44,374 nt of DNA from Cryomorphaceae bacterium (GCA_020832345.1 JAFIEY010000002.1:1-44374), one strand, 5' to 3'. Counted from the stretch's first letter, positions 15,446 to 25,022 are shown. Numbers and translations are program-made. The notes: generated by a model from the letters alone, not told the origin.

Positions 15446-16300
15446 TTAGGGGTTTAAAAAGGGGTTTTCAAATACCAAAACACTCTTTTCTGTCAACACA
15501 AAAATGTAATTGTCTTCCAAGCGAATTCGGCGAATATCCGTGCCCGGAAGCTGCACTTTACTTTGCTTTGGTCTCTCCAAACTGTGAATTTCCAAAACCC
15601 CATCTTTGCGGAAAATCAGATTTTGATTTTTCACTTGAAATCTTTGCAGCCCGGTAATGGGAATGGTTTTTTTGTGGTTCCCGAAAAAATCAAAAACCAG
15701 AATCCCGCGTTCGGGACAATTGAGATAAACACCGTTCATATCGCTGACCAGATAGTTTGGCTCAACTTCCATTCCGGCCAACTTTGTTATTATTTGTGAT
15801 TGAAACTCCACTCTTCGGGTTTCTGTATTAAAACGATGCAAACGATCGGTGGATTGGTCATAGAGCCAAATCATGTTTTGATCGGCGGAGGAAACCAGCT
15901 GTATGTCCATAATGCCCAATTGCTCGGGGGAAAAATTAGCCGATGCTCTGTTGAGTTGGTTGTCGATAATCTGAATGATGTTGAAGGGCTTGTACAACAC
16001 CACCACCGAAAGGGGATTGAAAGCGTCTATATGGGCGATTTCTCCATTTTGCGGATCAGAAAAACGAACGCGTTTTTTTGAGGAAAGTGGTTTGGGATAC
16101 TTCGTTATTTGGTTTCGCTCCACGATGTATAAAGCCCCGAGATGGTCGGTCGTCATCAAGGCTTCTTTGTCGCGGATTTTAAAAATCGCCAGCGTATCCG
16201 GCGGCAAGGTCTGTCCCCAAATTGTGGAAAAACTTAAAATGGTCATGAGGACAAACAATCCTTTGCTACGCCATTTTTCTGTGAATATCGAGTAATTCAT
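15446..16300 (-). CDS. secreted propeller-like protein encoded behind GH3
   Basis: 284 residues from the Met at 16300 (MNYSIFTEKWRSKGLFVLMT, signal peptide ending near SFSTIWGQ). A longer start at 16309 is possible. The mature part is almost all short beta strands with repeating motifs such as GALYIVERNQITKY, MIWLYDQSTDRLHRF, GVYLNCPERGILVFDFFG and NYIFVLTEKSVLVFEN. This is the rhythm of a beta-propeller with about five or six blades, similar to other Bacteroidota single-propeller proteins. The start lies inside the 3' end of the GH3 gene (overlap about 35 bp), so the two are cotranscribed and translationally coupled. Function unknown. Confidence 0.75.
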   Translation of the reverse strand: MNYSIFTEKWRSKGLFVLMTILSFSTIWGQTLPPDTLAIFKIRDKEALMTTDHLGALYIVERNQITKYPKPLSSKKRVRFSDPQNGEIAHIDAFNPLSVVVLYKPFNIIQIIDNQLNRASANFSPEQLGIMDIQLVSSADQNMIWLYDQSTDRLHRFNTETRRVEFQSQIITKLAGMEVEPNYLVSDMNGVYLNCPERGILVFDFFGNHKKTIPITGLQRFQVKNQNLIFRKDGVLEIHSLERPKQSKVQLPGTDIRRIRLEDNYIFVLTEKSVLVFENPFLNP

Positions 16301-17795
16301 TGAGCACATCTCTTTGATTGGATAATCGGGGGACTTTGTGTTGCCCGCCCAGTTTGTTTTTATTTTTCAACCACTGATAAAAAACCCCTTCGTGCGCCTG
16401 ATGCAGAATTGGTTTTTTTAACGCCATGTTTTTATGTCGCTTGGCCTCGTAGTCGCTATTGAGTGTTTTTAAATGTCGATCCAAAGCTTCCGTGAATACA
16501 TCCAGGTTTTTTGGTGGACGAGAAAATTCCACAATCCACTCGTGGGCACCGGATTCATTTCCCTCCATAAAAACGGGTGCAGCACTGTATTCTTTTACCA
16601 AACAATCGCTTTCTTCGGAAGCCATTTCCAATGCCCTGTCAGCGTTGCCCACCATGAGTTCCTCGCCAAATACATTGATGTGGTGCTTGGTGCGTCCTGC
16701 GATTTGAAATCTGTAAGGGCGAGTGGAGGTAAAAGTGATGGTGTCGCCAATATTGTAACGCCAAAGGCCGCCATTGGTCGAAATTATAACCACATAAACC
16801 ACACCCGTTTCAACTTCTGCAAGTGGTATGATATAATCGTAGGGCGCCTGCATTTTATCCAGGGGAATAAATTCGTAGAAAATCCCGTAGTCCAGCATTA
16901 AGAGCATTTCCTTGCTGTTGAGTTGATCCTGAATACCAAAAAATCCTTCACTTGCATTGTAAATTTCCATATAGTGAAAATTGTTTTTATCCGGCATGAT
17001 GGTGTCAAATTGCCGGCGAAACGGCTCAAAACTAACCCCGCCGTGCAGGTACAATTCGAGGTTTGGCCAAATTTCCTGAATGTTTGAAGCGCCGGTTTTT
17101 TTCAAAATGTGATTCATTAAAACCAACATCCATGAGGGAACGCCTGCCAATGATGTTACATCTTCTTTCATGGTGGAATTGGCTATGGCTTCCATTTTAG
17201 ATTCCCATTCGGGCATCAAACTAATTTCACGTGAAGGCGTAGATCGCAATTCCACCCAAACCGGAAAATTTTCTATCAAAATGGCACTCAAATCTCCGAA
17301 GTAGGATTGGTTGTTGATGGAAGAAATTTGCGTGCTTCCACCCAATCTTAGCGAACGCCCTGTGAATATTTTGCTTTCGTTTTTGTTGTTGAAATACAGG
17401 GCCAGCATGTCCTTGCCAGCCTTAAAATGGCAATCTTCCAATGCATCACTGCTGAGGGGGATATACTTGCTTTTGGCGTTTGTGGTGCCCGAAGATTTGG
17501 CAAACCACCTGATTTCTGAGGGCCATAGAATGTTTTGTTCACCATTGCGAATTCGCTCAATTTCCGGTTCAATTTCTTCATAAGTGACAATGGGAACATC
17601 TCTGGCAAAATCGGCGTAATTCTCAATGTTGTCAAATCCATAACGCCTGCCGTATTCCGTTTTTACGGATTTACTAATATTAGAGGCAAGGAGGTTGATT
17701 TGCACCTCATCGGGATGTTCCATGAATAGTTCGATTTGACGTATCCGTTTTTTGATTACCCAAACCAGAAAGGAGTTGAAAATATCCGAAAGCAT
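16266..17795 (-). CDS. GH3-family acyl-adenylating protein
   Basis: 509 residues, normal length for bacterial GH3 proteins. GH3 enzymes belong to the adenylate-forming superfamily; plant members join amino acids to hormones, while the bacterial substrates are mostly unknown. The ATP-binding motif reads FAKSSGTTNAKSKYIPLS at about residues 95-112. Further family segments are YNASEGFFGIQDQL, VVIISTNGGLWRYNIGDTI and INVFGEELMVGNADRAL near the end, the last probably closing the active site. The C-terminal region (KLGGQHKVPRLSNQRDVLNE) is typical. Repeat E lies upstream and a propeller protein is encoded in overlap downstream. Confidence 0.92.
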   Translation of the reverse strand: MLSDIFNSFLVWVIKKRIRQIELFMEHPDEVQINLLASNISKSVKTEYGRRYGFDNIENYADFARDVPIVTYEEIEPEIERIRNGEQNILWPSEIRWFAKSSGTTNAKSKYIPLSSDALEDCHFKAGKDMLALYFNNKNESKIFTGRSLRLGGSTQISSINNQSYFGDLSAILIENFPVWVELRSTPSREISLMPEWESKMEAIANSTMKEDVTSLAGVPSWMLVLMNHILKKTGASNIQEIWPNLELYLHGGVSFEPFRRQFDTIMPDKNNFHYMEIYNASEGFFGIQDQLNSKEMLLMLDYGIFYEFIPLDKMQAPYDYIIPLAEVETGVVYVVIISTNGGLWRYNIGDTITFTSTRPYRFQIAGRTKHHINVFGEELMVGNADRALEMASEESDCLVKEYSAAPVFMEGNESGAHEWIVEFSRPPKNLDVFTEALDRHLKTLNSDYEAKRHKNMALKKPILHQAHEGVFYQWLKNKNKLGGQHKVPRLSNQRDVLNELLDIHRKMA

Positions 17796-17843
17796 AAGTG
17801 TGTTTTATATGGCGGTCAATTAACACCATGTGGTTTTATGTGT

Positions 17844-17898
17844 GAGTCTGCTCCAAAAAGTCCCATTCTGCTAAAATCTTTCTTTTTGGAGTGGACTC
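17844..17898 (-). repeat. palindromic intergenic repeat, copy E (short form)
   Basis: 55 bp on the minus strand, short form (interior AAAAAGAAAGATTTTAGCAG). It begins 7 bp after the stop of the DUF2892 gene and ends 48 bp before the GH3 start. Confidence 0.85.
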
Positions 17899-17904
17899 AT
17901 GTAT

Positions 17905-18117
17905 TTAATCCGCTTGATCTATCTTGCAGGTTTTCACTCCAATAATTGTATAGAGCGGGCAAAAGCTAACCGCACTGGTCAGAATAAAAACAACTGCAAC
18001 GGCTAAAAGTACGATGGTCAATGTGCCGGAAATCCATCCCAAAAAATATGCGGCGCCAATGGCCAATGCAATCAAAACGCGAATGAGCTTATCCGTAGTA
18101 CCCATGTTTTTTTTCAT
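17905..18117 (-). CDS. small DUF2892-type membrane protein
   Basis: 70 residues from the ATG at 18117 (MKKNMGTTDKLIRVLIALAI). The frame is open further upstream to 18156, but the shorter start gives the usual N-terminus. Two hydrophobic segments (LIALAIGAAYFLGWISG and IVLLAVAVVFILTSAVSFCP) and the ending CPLYTIIGVKTC are the DUF2892 (YgaP-like) pattern of small inner-membrane proteins, often linked to sulfur or thiol chemistry through the cysteines. No rhodanese domain is fused here. It is followed by repeat E and precedes the divergent kbl gene. Confidence 0.85.
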   Translation of the reverse strand: MKKNMGTTDKLIRVLIALAIGAAYFLGWISGTLTIVLLAVAVVFILTSAVSFCPLYTIIGVKTCKIDQAD

Positions 18118-18178
18118 GATGTGAATTTTTTTGTTAGGTGTAAAGTTAAGCATCAATATTGATTTGGTGAAAAACTTT

Positions 18179-18320
18179 GAGTCTGCTCCAAAAAGTCCCT
18201 TTCTGTCAAAATCTTCCTTGTCGGCTTATTTTTGAATTGTCACTAACAGCTAGTTAGCTGCGGTTCAAAAATCCCCTCCGCATCGATTTTGATTGAAATC
18301 ATCCTTTTTGGAGTGGACTC
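18179..18320 (-). repeat. palindromic intergenic repeat, copy F (long form)
   Basis: 142 bp on the minus strand, with the complete nested structure: outer arms GAGTCCACTCCAAAAAG and CTTTTTGGAGCAGACTC, inner arms GATTTTTGAA and TTCAAAAAT, innermost CTAAC and GTTAG. It fills the middle of the 397-bp divergent gap between the DUF2892 gene and kbl, one of the copies not behind a stop codon. The rest of that gap (18321-18485) shows no feature except the kbl promoter. Confidence 0.88.
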
Positions 18321-18485
18321 AACTTTCTTTTGGGAGGAAATTTTACGAATTGTTTTTGCAGGGATTTGTTTTGAAGCATTTGAATATTTCGGTCAGTTGA
18401 TTTTCAAAAACTTCCCAATAATTCTAATACTGGCCAAAAGCAAAATCAAATACCTAAAAACATGTGTTTTCAAGGCATCCCTCCT

Positions 18486-18493
18486 TATCTTTG
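18486..18493 (+). promoter_or_regulatory. candidate -7 element for kbl
   Basis: TATCTTTG 21 bases before the kbl ATG, a close match to TAnnTTTG with a short leader. Confidence 0.55.
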
Positions 18494-18514
18494 TGCTTTT
18501 AAAATCAAAAGCGC

Positions 18515-19705
18515 ATGTACGGAGATATTCAAAAACATTTACAGCAAGAATTGGAAGCCATTAAATCGGCGGGTTTATATAAAAGGGAACGGATTATCCT
18601 CGGGCCGCAAGGTGCTGAAATATCAGTAGGTGACGGTCAAAAGGTGCTCAACTTTTGCTCAAATAATTACCTCGGATTGAGTAGTCATCCCAAAGTAATT
18701 CAAGCCGCCAAAGACGCCCTCGATTCTCACGGATTTGGGATGAGTAGCGTTCGGTTTATCTGTGGCACTCAAGACATTCATAAAACCCTCGAAAAGAAAA
18801 TTGCCGATTTTCACCAAACGGAGGATACCATTTTATACGCTGCGGCATTTGACGCCAACGGTGGTGTTTTTGAACCCTTACTCGGCCCTGAAGACGCCAT
18901 TATTTCCGATTCATTAAATCACGCTTCCATTATCGATGGGGTGCGACTATGTAAGGCCAAACGCTTTCGGTACGAAAACAACAACATGGCCGATCTCGAA
19001 GAAAAACTCAAAGAGGCAGCCGATGTGAGTCGCTTCAGAATTATCGTCACCGATGGGGTATTTTCCATGGATGGATACGTGGCCAAAATGGATCAAATTG
19101 TTGCTTTGGCAAAAAAATATGATGCCCTCGTGATGGTTGACGAATGCCATGCGACCGGATTTATTGGAAAAACCGGTCGTGGTTCAGTTGAACACTGCGG
19201 TGTACTCGGCGAAGTAGATATTATTACCGGAACGCTGGGCAAAGCCTTAGGTGGCGCCATGGGCGGTTTTACCACCGGAAAAAAAGAAATCATCGAGATG
19301 CTTCGGCAAAGATCGCGTCCGTATTTGTTTAGCAATTCTCTGGCGCCTTCCATCGTCGGTGCATCTATTGCGGTTTTTGACCTCCTAAATGAAACCACCG
19401 AACTACGCGATACTTTGGAAGAAAACACCGCCTATTTCAAAAAAGGCATTAAAGCAGCGGGTTTTGATATCAAGGATGGCGATTCAGCTATTGTTCCCGT
19501 AATGTTATACGATGCTGCACTTTCACAGACTTTTGCCGACGAATTATTAAAAGAAGGGATTTACGTTATTGGATTTTTCTATCCGGTTGTTCCGAAAGGA
19601 GAGGCGCGAATTCGGGTGCAATTATCTGCCGCCCACACCCGAGAACACCTCGACAAAGCCATAAATGCCTTTACTGCGGTAGGTAAAAAATTGAACGTTA
19701 TTTGA
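18515..19705 (+). CDS. kbl: glycine C-acetyltransferase (2-amino-3-ketobutyrate CoA ligase)
   Basis: 396 residues, normal length. It is a pyridoxal-phosphate enzyme of the alpha-oxoamine synthase group that splits 2-amino-3-oxobutyrate with CoA into glycine and acetyl-CoA, the second step of threonine breakdown. Visible motifs are [69 protein letters not shown], and the cofactor lysine at about residue 243 in [14 protein letters not shown]. The combination [11 protein letters not shown] and YGD at the start separates it from the related biotin and heme enzymes. No threonine dehydrogenase gene is nearby. The gene is alone, with a close promoter. Confidence 0.95.
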   Translation: MYGDIQKHLQQELEAIKSAGLYKRERIILGPQGAEISVGDGQKVLNFCSNNYLGLSSHPKVIQAAKDALDSHGFGMSSVRFICGTQDIHKTLEKKIADFHQTEDTILYAAAFDANGGVFEPLLGPEDAIISDSLNHASIIDGVRLCKAKRFRYENNNMADLEEKLKEAADVSRFRIIVTDGVFSMDGYVAKMDQIVALAKKYDALVMVDECHATGFIGKTGRGSVEHCGVLGEVDIITGTLGKALGGAMGGFTTGKKEIIEMLRQRSRPYLFSNSLAPSIVGASIAVFDLLNETTELRDTLEENTAYFKKGIKAAGFDIKDGDSAIVPVMLYDAALSQTFADELLKEGIYVIGFFYPVVPKGEARIRVQLSAAHTREHLDKAINAFTAVGKKLNVI

Positions 19706-19744
19706 TTTTTTGAAAAAATAGTTGGAAGATTTCTTACAATTTTA

Positions 19745-19752
19745 TAATTTTG
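19745..19752 (+). promoter_or_regulatory. candidate -7 element for the flavin reductase gene
   Basis: TAATTTTG 28 bases before the ATG at 19781. Confidence 0.45.
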
Positions 19753-19780
19753 TCGCCCTCGCATTTTTAATCTCTTTTAT

Positions 19781-20683
19781 ATGCTCAGTTTAAAACTTAG
19801 TGAATTATCACCTCAGGAACGCCAAGGGTATCTTCAGGCCGCCATTGGCCCGAGACCTATTGCTCTGGCCAGCACCATCGATGAAGATGGCCATCCCAAC
19901 CTGAGCCCGTTTAGCTTTTTTAATGTATTCAGTAGCAATCCGCCCATATTGATTTTTTCTCCGGCGAGAAGGGTGCGAAACAATACAACGAAAGATACTT
20001 TGCACAATGTGGAAGCCACCAAAGAAGTGGTGATCAATGTGGTCAATTTTGATTTGGTGGAACAAACCTCACTGGCCAGTACGGAGTACGCCACAGGTGT
20101 AAATGAATTTATCAAAGCAGGACTCACCATGGAGCCGTCAGTAATGATTGCTCCGCCAAGAGTTAAGGAGTCACCGGTGCAAATGGAATGTAAAGTCCGT
20201 GAAATTATCCCTCTGGGCGATCAGGGTGGTGCCGGAAATTTAGTGATTTGCGAAGTCCTGTACATCCATATCGATAAACGTATTCTCAATTCGGAGGGCA
20301 AAATCGATCAACATAAAATCGACTTGGTGGCCAGACTGGGCGGGAATTGGTACGCCAGAGCATCCGGCGACGCCCTTTTTGAAGTTGAAAAGCCAATCGC
20401 AACCAAGGGAATTGGAGTAGATCAAATTCCGCCGCGCATTCGGAACTCCTACGTTTTCGACGGTAATGATTTGGGAAAACTGGGCAATGTACAACAGCTT
20501 CCCTCTGACGCTGAAGTGAAATCCGTTTTGGATCACCCACGTGTACAAGAAATTTTTTCGCAATCTGCCGACGGACTGGAAGCGCGCGAATCGCTGCATC
20601 ATTATGCAAAAGAATTACTGGAAAAAGGCAAAGTGGAAAAAGCATGGAAGGTGCTGCTTTGCGACAATATTTCAAAACAATAA
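19781..20683 (+). CDS. flavin reductase-like FMN-binding protein
   Basis: 300 residues. The first 180 form the split-barrel flavin reductase domain (AIGPRPIALASTIDEDGHPN, then LSPFSFFNVFSSNPPILIF and VINVVNFDLVEQTSLASTEY), which binds FMN and may reduce it with NAD(P)H or use it in another redox role. The C-terminal 110 residues (from about 190) are an extra region with LDHPRVQEIF and a helical end; this long form is common in Bacteroidota and its function is unknown. A promoter element lies just upstream. The DUF3127 gene follows 24 bp later on the same strand, so the two may share a transcript. Confidence 0.9.
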   Translation: MLSLKLSELSPQERQGYLQAAIGPRPIALASTIDEDGHPNLSPFSFFNVFSSNPPILIFSPARRVRNNTTKDTLHNVEATKEVVINVVNFDLVEQTSLASTEYATGVNEFIKAGLTMEPSVMIAPPRVKESPVQMECKVREIIPLGDQGGAGNLVICEVLYIHIDKRILNSEGKIDQHKIDLVARLGGNWYARASGDALFEVEKPIATKGIGVDQIPPRIRNSYVFDGNDLGKLGNVQQLPSDAEVKSVLDHPRVQEIFSQSADGLEARESLHHYAKELLEKGKVEKAWKVLLCDNISKQ

Positions 20684-20707
20684 TACACAAACCAAAAACA
20701 GTTAATT

Positions 20708-21109
20708 ATGGAAGTAACAGGTAAAATTAAAGAAATTTTCCCCGAAAAACAGGTAAGTGCATCTTTCCGCAAACGCGAATTGGTAATCACCACGCAAGAG
20801 CAATATCCCCAGCATCTTATCATAGAATTTGTTCAGGACAAGGGGGATTTGTTGAATAATTTCGCCCAGGGCCAAGACGTAAAAGTATCCATTAACCTTC
20901 GTGGTCGCGAATGGACAGCACCCGACGGACAGGTCAAGTATTTCAATTCCATTCACGGTTGGAGAATTGAGCCACTTTCCGCTGAGCCTGTGGGTAGCCA
21001 GCCCGAAAGCAATCAATCTGCCGGATATACCAACAGTCCGCCAAGTAATCTGCCACCACTCGACACCCCGGCTTCCGGAGGAGGTGACGACGATGACTTG
21101 CCTTTCTAA
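20708..21109 (+). CDS. DUF3127 protein, OB-fold/single-strand-binding-like
   Basis: 133 residues. Residues 1-90 (VTGKIKEIFPEKQVSASFRK, then VSINLRGREWTAPDGQVKYF and FNSIHGWRIE) match the DUF3127 family, whose strand pattern resembles a small OB fold. A Ser/Pro/Gly-rich linker of about 35 residues ends in an acidic tail GDDDDLPF. This is close to the tail of single-stranded DNA-binding protein (DDDIPF), which docks partner proteins. The resemblance suggests a ssDNA- or partner-binding role, but the family has no proven function that I know of. A UUCG-capped hairpin lies between it and the transporter gene downstream. Confidence 0.88.
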   Translation: MEVTGKIKEIFPEKQVSASFRKRELVITTQEQYPQHLIIEFVQDKGDLLNNFAQGQDVKVSINLRGREWTAPDGQVKYFNSIHGWRIEPLSAEPVGSQPESNQSAGYTNSPPSNLPPLDTPASGGGDDDDLPF

Positions 21110-21114
21110 AGTGC

Positions 21115-21139
21115 ATTGGTCGAGCTTCGGCTGACCGAT
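21115..21139 (+). other. UUCG-capped hairpin before the AtoE-type gene
   Basis: ATTGGTC (21115-21121) pairs with GACCGAT (21133-21139), and AGC-TTCG-GCT closes the top. It ends 7 bases before the ATG at 21147, so it may limit ribosome access or separate the two messages. No T-run follows. Confidence 0.5.
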
Positions 21140-21146
21140 AAGAACC

Positions 21147-22472
21147 ATGGGACTTTCCCTGCGCATAGAAAAGCTTTTTAAAATCCTAATGCCCGGTCCA
21201 TTCGGATTGGCCATTGTTCTCACCGTGTTGGCCATGCTGATGTCCCTCTTTAAGGGAACACATTCTGTAATAGAGATAGGTCAGCATTGGCAACGCGGTT
21301 TTTGGGATCCACCGATGATGGTGTTTACCCTGCAAATGGCGCTTATTTTGGTGTTGGGCTACAGCGTGGCCATCAGTCCACCAGCGACACGGCTTATCCA
21401 TTCCGTATTAAAAACAATAAAAACTCAGGGCCAAGGCATCATCCTACTCACGGTTTTTAGCATGACTTTGGGGTGGGTCAATTGGGGTTTGGGGCTCATT
21501 TTTGGGGCAGTTATGGCTCGAAAACTCGCGGAAAGTTTTCAGAAGCGAAACATCCCCTTTTATTTTCCCTTACTCGGTGCCGGTGGTTATGCGGGAATGA
21601 TGACTTGGCATTCCGGACTATCGGGTTCTGCGCCACTCAAAGCTGCCGAATTCGGGCATCTCGTGGATTTGTCGCCAAATACTTTAGGGGTGCCGGATTT
21701 TATTCCGCTTGCAGAAACGGTGTTTTCTACACGAAACATCCTAGCTTTTACAGTTTTGCTTTTTGCTATTCCTTTTCTCCTGTGGTTATTTCGAAAAAAA
21801 CATGCTGATCCCGGGACTTTAAAACCATTTGAATCCACAGAATTTGATGCGGTCAAACCGCAAGGTGCCGAAAAATTTGAGCATTGGAAATTTCCGGCCA
21901 TGTTGATAGGAAGCGCCATTTTGGTAATTGTACTGTTTGAGTTATTTGTGGGCGCTGTTACTTTTGGACCCAATTCACTCAATAGTATTTTTTTAGCATT
22001 GGCACTTTTGGTCTACGGCACACTGTCTAAGTTTTTTCAATCTATACGCGCCGGCATGGACGGTGCGGCAGCCATTCTCATTCAATTTCCCTTCTATTTT
22101 GGCATCATGGGTATTCTTCGCTACGGCGGATTAATAGACGATATGACGCAATTTTTTGTGCAATCCGGTGCTGCTGACGGAATGGGGTATTTGATTATGG
22201 CAAGTTCCGGATTAGTCAATTTTTTTGTGCCCAGTGGTGGCGGACAGTGGGCGGTGCAAGGCCCTTTGATTATTTCACTTTGCAGTCAATTGGAAATACC
22301 CCTATCCAGAGGGATAATGGCCATGGCGTATGGCGACCAACTCACCAATATGTTGCAACCCTTTTGGGCTTTGCCATTACTGTCCATTACCGGACTAAAG
22401 GCGCACCGCGTTTTGCCATATACATTTTTGATGATGATGGTTGGTGTGCTTGTTTATGTATTGGTCGTTTAA
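21147..22472 (+). CDS. short-chain fatty acid transporter, AtoE family
   Basis: 441 residues with about 12 membrane helices. Family segments: IEIGQHWQRGFWDPPMMVFT near residue 40, the long motif AGGYAGMMTWHSGLSGSAPL, and NFFVPSGGGQWAVQGPLII followed by MAYGDQLTNMLQPFWALPLL near the C-terminus. AtoE-type carriers move short-chain fatty acids such as acetoacetate or butyrate across the inner membrane. No acetoacetate-CoA transferase lies next to it. Its 3' end overlaps the convergent histidine kinase gene by 4 bp, so both transcripts run into each other. Confidence 0.92.
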   Translation: MGLSLRIEKLFKILMPGPFGLAIVLTVLAMLMSLFKGTHSVIEIGQHWQRGFWDPPMMVFTLQMALILVLGYSVAISPPATRLIHSVLKTIKTQGQGIILLTVFSMTLGWVNWGLGLIFGAVMARKLAESFQKRNIPFYFPLLGAGGYAGMMTWHSGLSGSAPLKAAEFGHLVDLSPNTLGVPDFIPLAETVFSTRNILAFTVLLFAIPFLLWLFRKKHADPGTLKPFESTEFDAVKPQGAEKFEHWKFPAMLIGSAILVIVLFELFVGAVTFGPNSLNSIFLALALLVYGTLSKFFQSIRAGMDGAAAILIQFPFYFGIMGILRYGGLIDDMTQFFVQSGAADGMGYLIMASSGLVNFFVPSGGGQWAVQGPLIISLCSQLEIPLSRGIMAMAYGDQLTNMLQPFWALPLLSITGLKAHRVLPYTFLMMMVGVLVYVLVV

Positions 22473-24805
22473 AAACCTTCCTTAAAAGGTATCAACACCT
22501 CTACTTTTGTGCCCTGTGGCAAATCAAAAAACTTAATATTTTCGATTTTTTGCCCCTTTGGATTTACCAATTTGAGCCTACTTTCTGTAATAGACAAGCC
22601 CACAGATTCATGTTTTTTCTCTTTCGGTTGTATCGATTTTTTCCTTTGTCGCCCCACGCCATTATCTACGATTTCACATTTTAAGAAATTGTCTAATTTA
22701 CTGATTGACAAAGTAATTTTACCTTTATTGTCCAAGGGTTTGATGCCGTGAATAATCGCATTTTCTAAAAAAGGTTGTATCACCAGAGGGGGTAGGAGGA
22801 TTTCTTCGGTATCCATATCCGGGGGAATGGATATTTCAAAGTCAAACTTATTTTCGTACGTCTCCCGTTCTAAATCCATATAGGTTTTTAGGGTTTGAAT
22901 TTCGGTTTCCAGGGAGACCTCGTCGTGGATGGAGTTGTGAAGTTGAGACCGAATGAGTTTGGAAAATTTAATCAATAAATTAGATGCCTCTCGGTTTTTA
23001 TTGCTGATAATAAAGTGATTAATGGAGTTTAGTGTGTTGTACAAAAAGTGCGGTTTCATTTGGGAACGCATCAATTTATTTTCAAGGGATATCACCGCCA
23101 TGGTATGTTTTGATTTTCTGCGATAGCTGTAAAAGGATACCCCGGCAATCAAACTAATTAACATAAAGGCTGTCCCCATTAAATAATTTCTCCGAACACT
23201 TTCCATCCGTTCTAGTTCCGCTTCCCTCAAAGCTTTCTCCGCAATTGAAAGTTCTAGTTCGGCGGAGGTTTTCTCAATTTCCAGTTGGGATTTTTTAAGC
23301 TGGTTTTGCTTGTTTTCATTTTCGAGCTCTAAAAGGGCTATGGATTTTTCCTTTTCAATATTGGTTACTTTTGCAAAATTGAGTTCCGCTTGGCGCTTTT
23401 GTAGTTCAAGATTTTGAATGGATTTTTCTTTGGACAATAATTCTATTTCCCGTTGCTTTTTTAAGGTTTGGTATTCGGTTTCCAATCGGGCAACATTTTC
23501 ACCGTATTCCTCCCTTTGTATGGTATCATTGTAAAAGGTAGCAATACGGAAAAGCTCCAGTGCCGTTTCGAAGTTCCCGTTTAGGGCTTCAAAAGCCGAC
23601 ATATTTTCGTAATACTTCTGAATGACTTTTTTATTACCTATTTTTTTTGCGGTATTGATGGCGCTTTTAAAATTTTCTCTCGCCTTTTCGGGTTCATCTA
23701 TTTCCACATATAAAACCCCCAAATTATTGTTTAAAATCAGCACCCCCTCATGATCACCAATTTCTTTTCGCACCTTCATCGATTTGAGAAAATACGCCTC
23801 TGCCGCAGGAAAATCCTTTTGCCCCAAAGCAATGGCGCCAATGGTTTCGTAAGTCCTACCCATTGCTCGCTTGTCTTTGAGAAGTTCGTTGTATTCCGAA
23901 GCTTTTAGAGCAAAAATCATGGCTGAATCCAGATCTTCTTTCATCCGGAAAATAATGGCCATATTATTGTACAAGGCTGCTTGTTTGCGCTCATCACCTA
24001 CCTGCTCGTTGATGGCGGCAGCTTTGAGGTAGTGTTCCTTGGCATTGTCGATTCTACCCGTGCTTCCATAAATATTTCCAATATTGATGTGTGAACCTAC
24101 AATTTGGGTTTTGTCACCATCAATTTCGTATAGGATTTTTAATGCCTCATAGCTGTAGGTCAGAGCTTGGTTTACTTTTCCCGCTTTTCGCATAACGGTT
24201 CCCCGACCTGAAAGTGCTGATGCTTTATTTTCTAATGCACCGATATTTTCAAACTCGTCGATTACAATTCCATAGAGGGAGTCGGAAGCTTGGAGATTGT
24301 GCTTCAACATCAAACATTTGGCAATTTTCTCTTTAGATATAGTGGCTTCAACAGATCTTTCAGGAATACTTTTGTTGATGTCATGTGCCTTTTGATGGTA
24401 ATAAATAGCCTGGTCTATCTCATCCTGATATTCTGAAAGTGCGCCCATTCGATTGAAGGCATCTGCTTTGCTAGTTGGGGCCGAATGAGGCAACTTGGTA
24501 ATTCCTTCAAACCATTTACTAGCCTCCGCATAGTTTCGATCCTTACTGAACAAAAGCCCTTTTTTGTTCATCACCGCTACCAAATCATCTATGGAATTGG
24601 CGTTTTGCGCGAGTTTGTATGCACTGTCTAAAAGCAGGTGTGCTCCCGGCATGTCGTGCTTTTGCCGTGCATCTGCATCCAAAAGCAAACTCGATATCCC
24701 CGATTGAAAATCAATAGATCTTGATTCCCTGATTTCGTTTTTTTGGGCTGCTAAAAAGTGTATGGTGAGTATAAATGTTTTGGTGAAAATAATAAATCTC
24801 CTCAT
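22469..24805 (-). CDS. TPR-containing LytS-type sensor histidine kinase
   Basis: 778 residues from the ATG at 24805 (MRRFIIFTKTFILTIHF, signal or anchor). About residues 40-430 are tetratricopeptide repeats (AEASKWFEGI, QALTYSYEALKILY, DNAKEHYLKAAAINEQVGDE and others). A charged coiled coil (430-545), one membrane helix (YLMGTAFMLISLIAGVSFYS) and the His_kinase domain follow, with the phospho-acceptor in MKPHFLYNTLNSINHF. The ATP-binding domain has PFLENAIIHGI, DNGVGR and VGLSITESRL. This is the usual Bacteroidota design of a TPR sensor kinase that acts through a LytTR response regulator. No such regulator is adjacent, so this is an orphan kinase. Confidence 0.93.
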   Translation of the reverse strand: MRRFIIFTKTFILTIHFLAAQKNEIRESRSIDFQSGISSLLLDADARQKHDMPGAHLLLDSAYKLAQNANSIDDLVAVMNKKGLLFSKDRNYAEASKWFEGITKLPHSAPTSKADAFNRMGALSEYQDEIDQAIYYHQKAHDINKSIPERSVEATISKEKIAKCLMLKHNLQASDSLYGIVIDEFENIGALENKASALSGRGTVMRKAGKVNQALTYSYEALKILYEIDGDKTQIVGSHINIGNIYGSTGRIDNAKEHYLKAAAINEQVGDERKQAALYNNMAIIFRMKEDLDSAMIFALKASEYNELLKDKRAMGRTYETIGAIALGQKDFPAAEAYFLKSMKVRKEIGDHEGVLILNNNLGVLYVEIDEPEKARENFKSAINTAKKIGNKKVIQKYYENMSAFEALNGNFETALELFRIATFYNDTIQREEYGENVARLETEYQTLKKQREIELLSKEKSIQNLELQKRQAELNFAKVTNIEKEKSIALLELENENKQNQLKKSQLEIEKTSAELELSIAEKALREAELERMESVRRNYLMGTAFMLISLIAGVSFYSYRRKSKHTMAVISLENKLMRSQMKPHFLYNTLNSINHFIISNKNREASNLLIKFSKLIRSQLHNSIHDEVSLETEIQTLKTYMDLERETYENKFDFEISIPPDMDTEEILLPPLVIQPFLENAIIHGIKPLDNKGKITLSISKLDNFLKCEIVDNGVGRQRKKSIQPKEKKHESVGLSITESRLKLVNPKGQKIENIKFFDLPQGTKVEVLIPFKEGF

Positions 24806-24831
24806 CAAAGCATTTTTTTGACAAATCTACT

Positions 24832-24839
24832 GTTTTAAG
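24832..24839 (-). promoter_or_regulatory. candidate -7 element for the TPR kinase
   Basis: TAGATTTG on the minus strand, 26 bases upstream of the ATG at 24805. Confidence 0.5.
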
Positions 24840-25022
24840 GTACAAACAAAAAAATAAAAACCTACTATTTTTATTAATTTTTTGTTTGGATGTTTGACCC
24901 AATGTAAAGATGAAATCTACTTTTGAACGTTTTATTGGGTTAGAACGTTTTCTCATGAGGGTTTCAATTTTTTTAAAAAACCTGCGTTAGGTTGTATAAC
25001 TCCTATTGGCGATTTAATTCAT

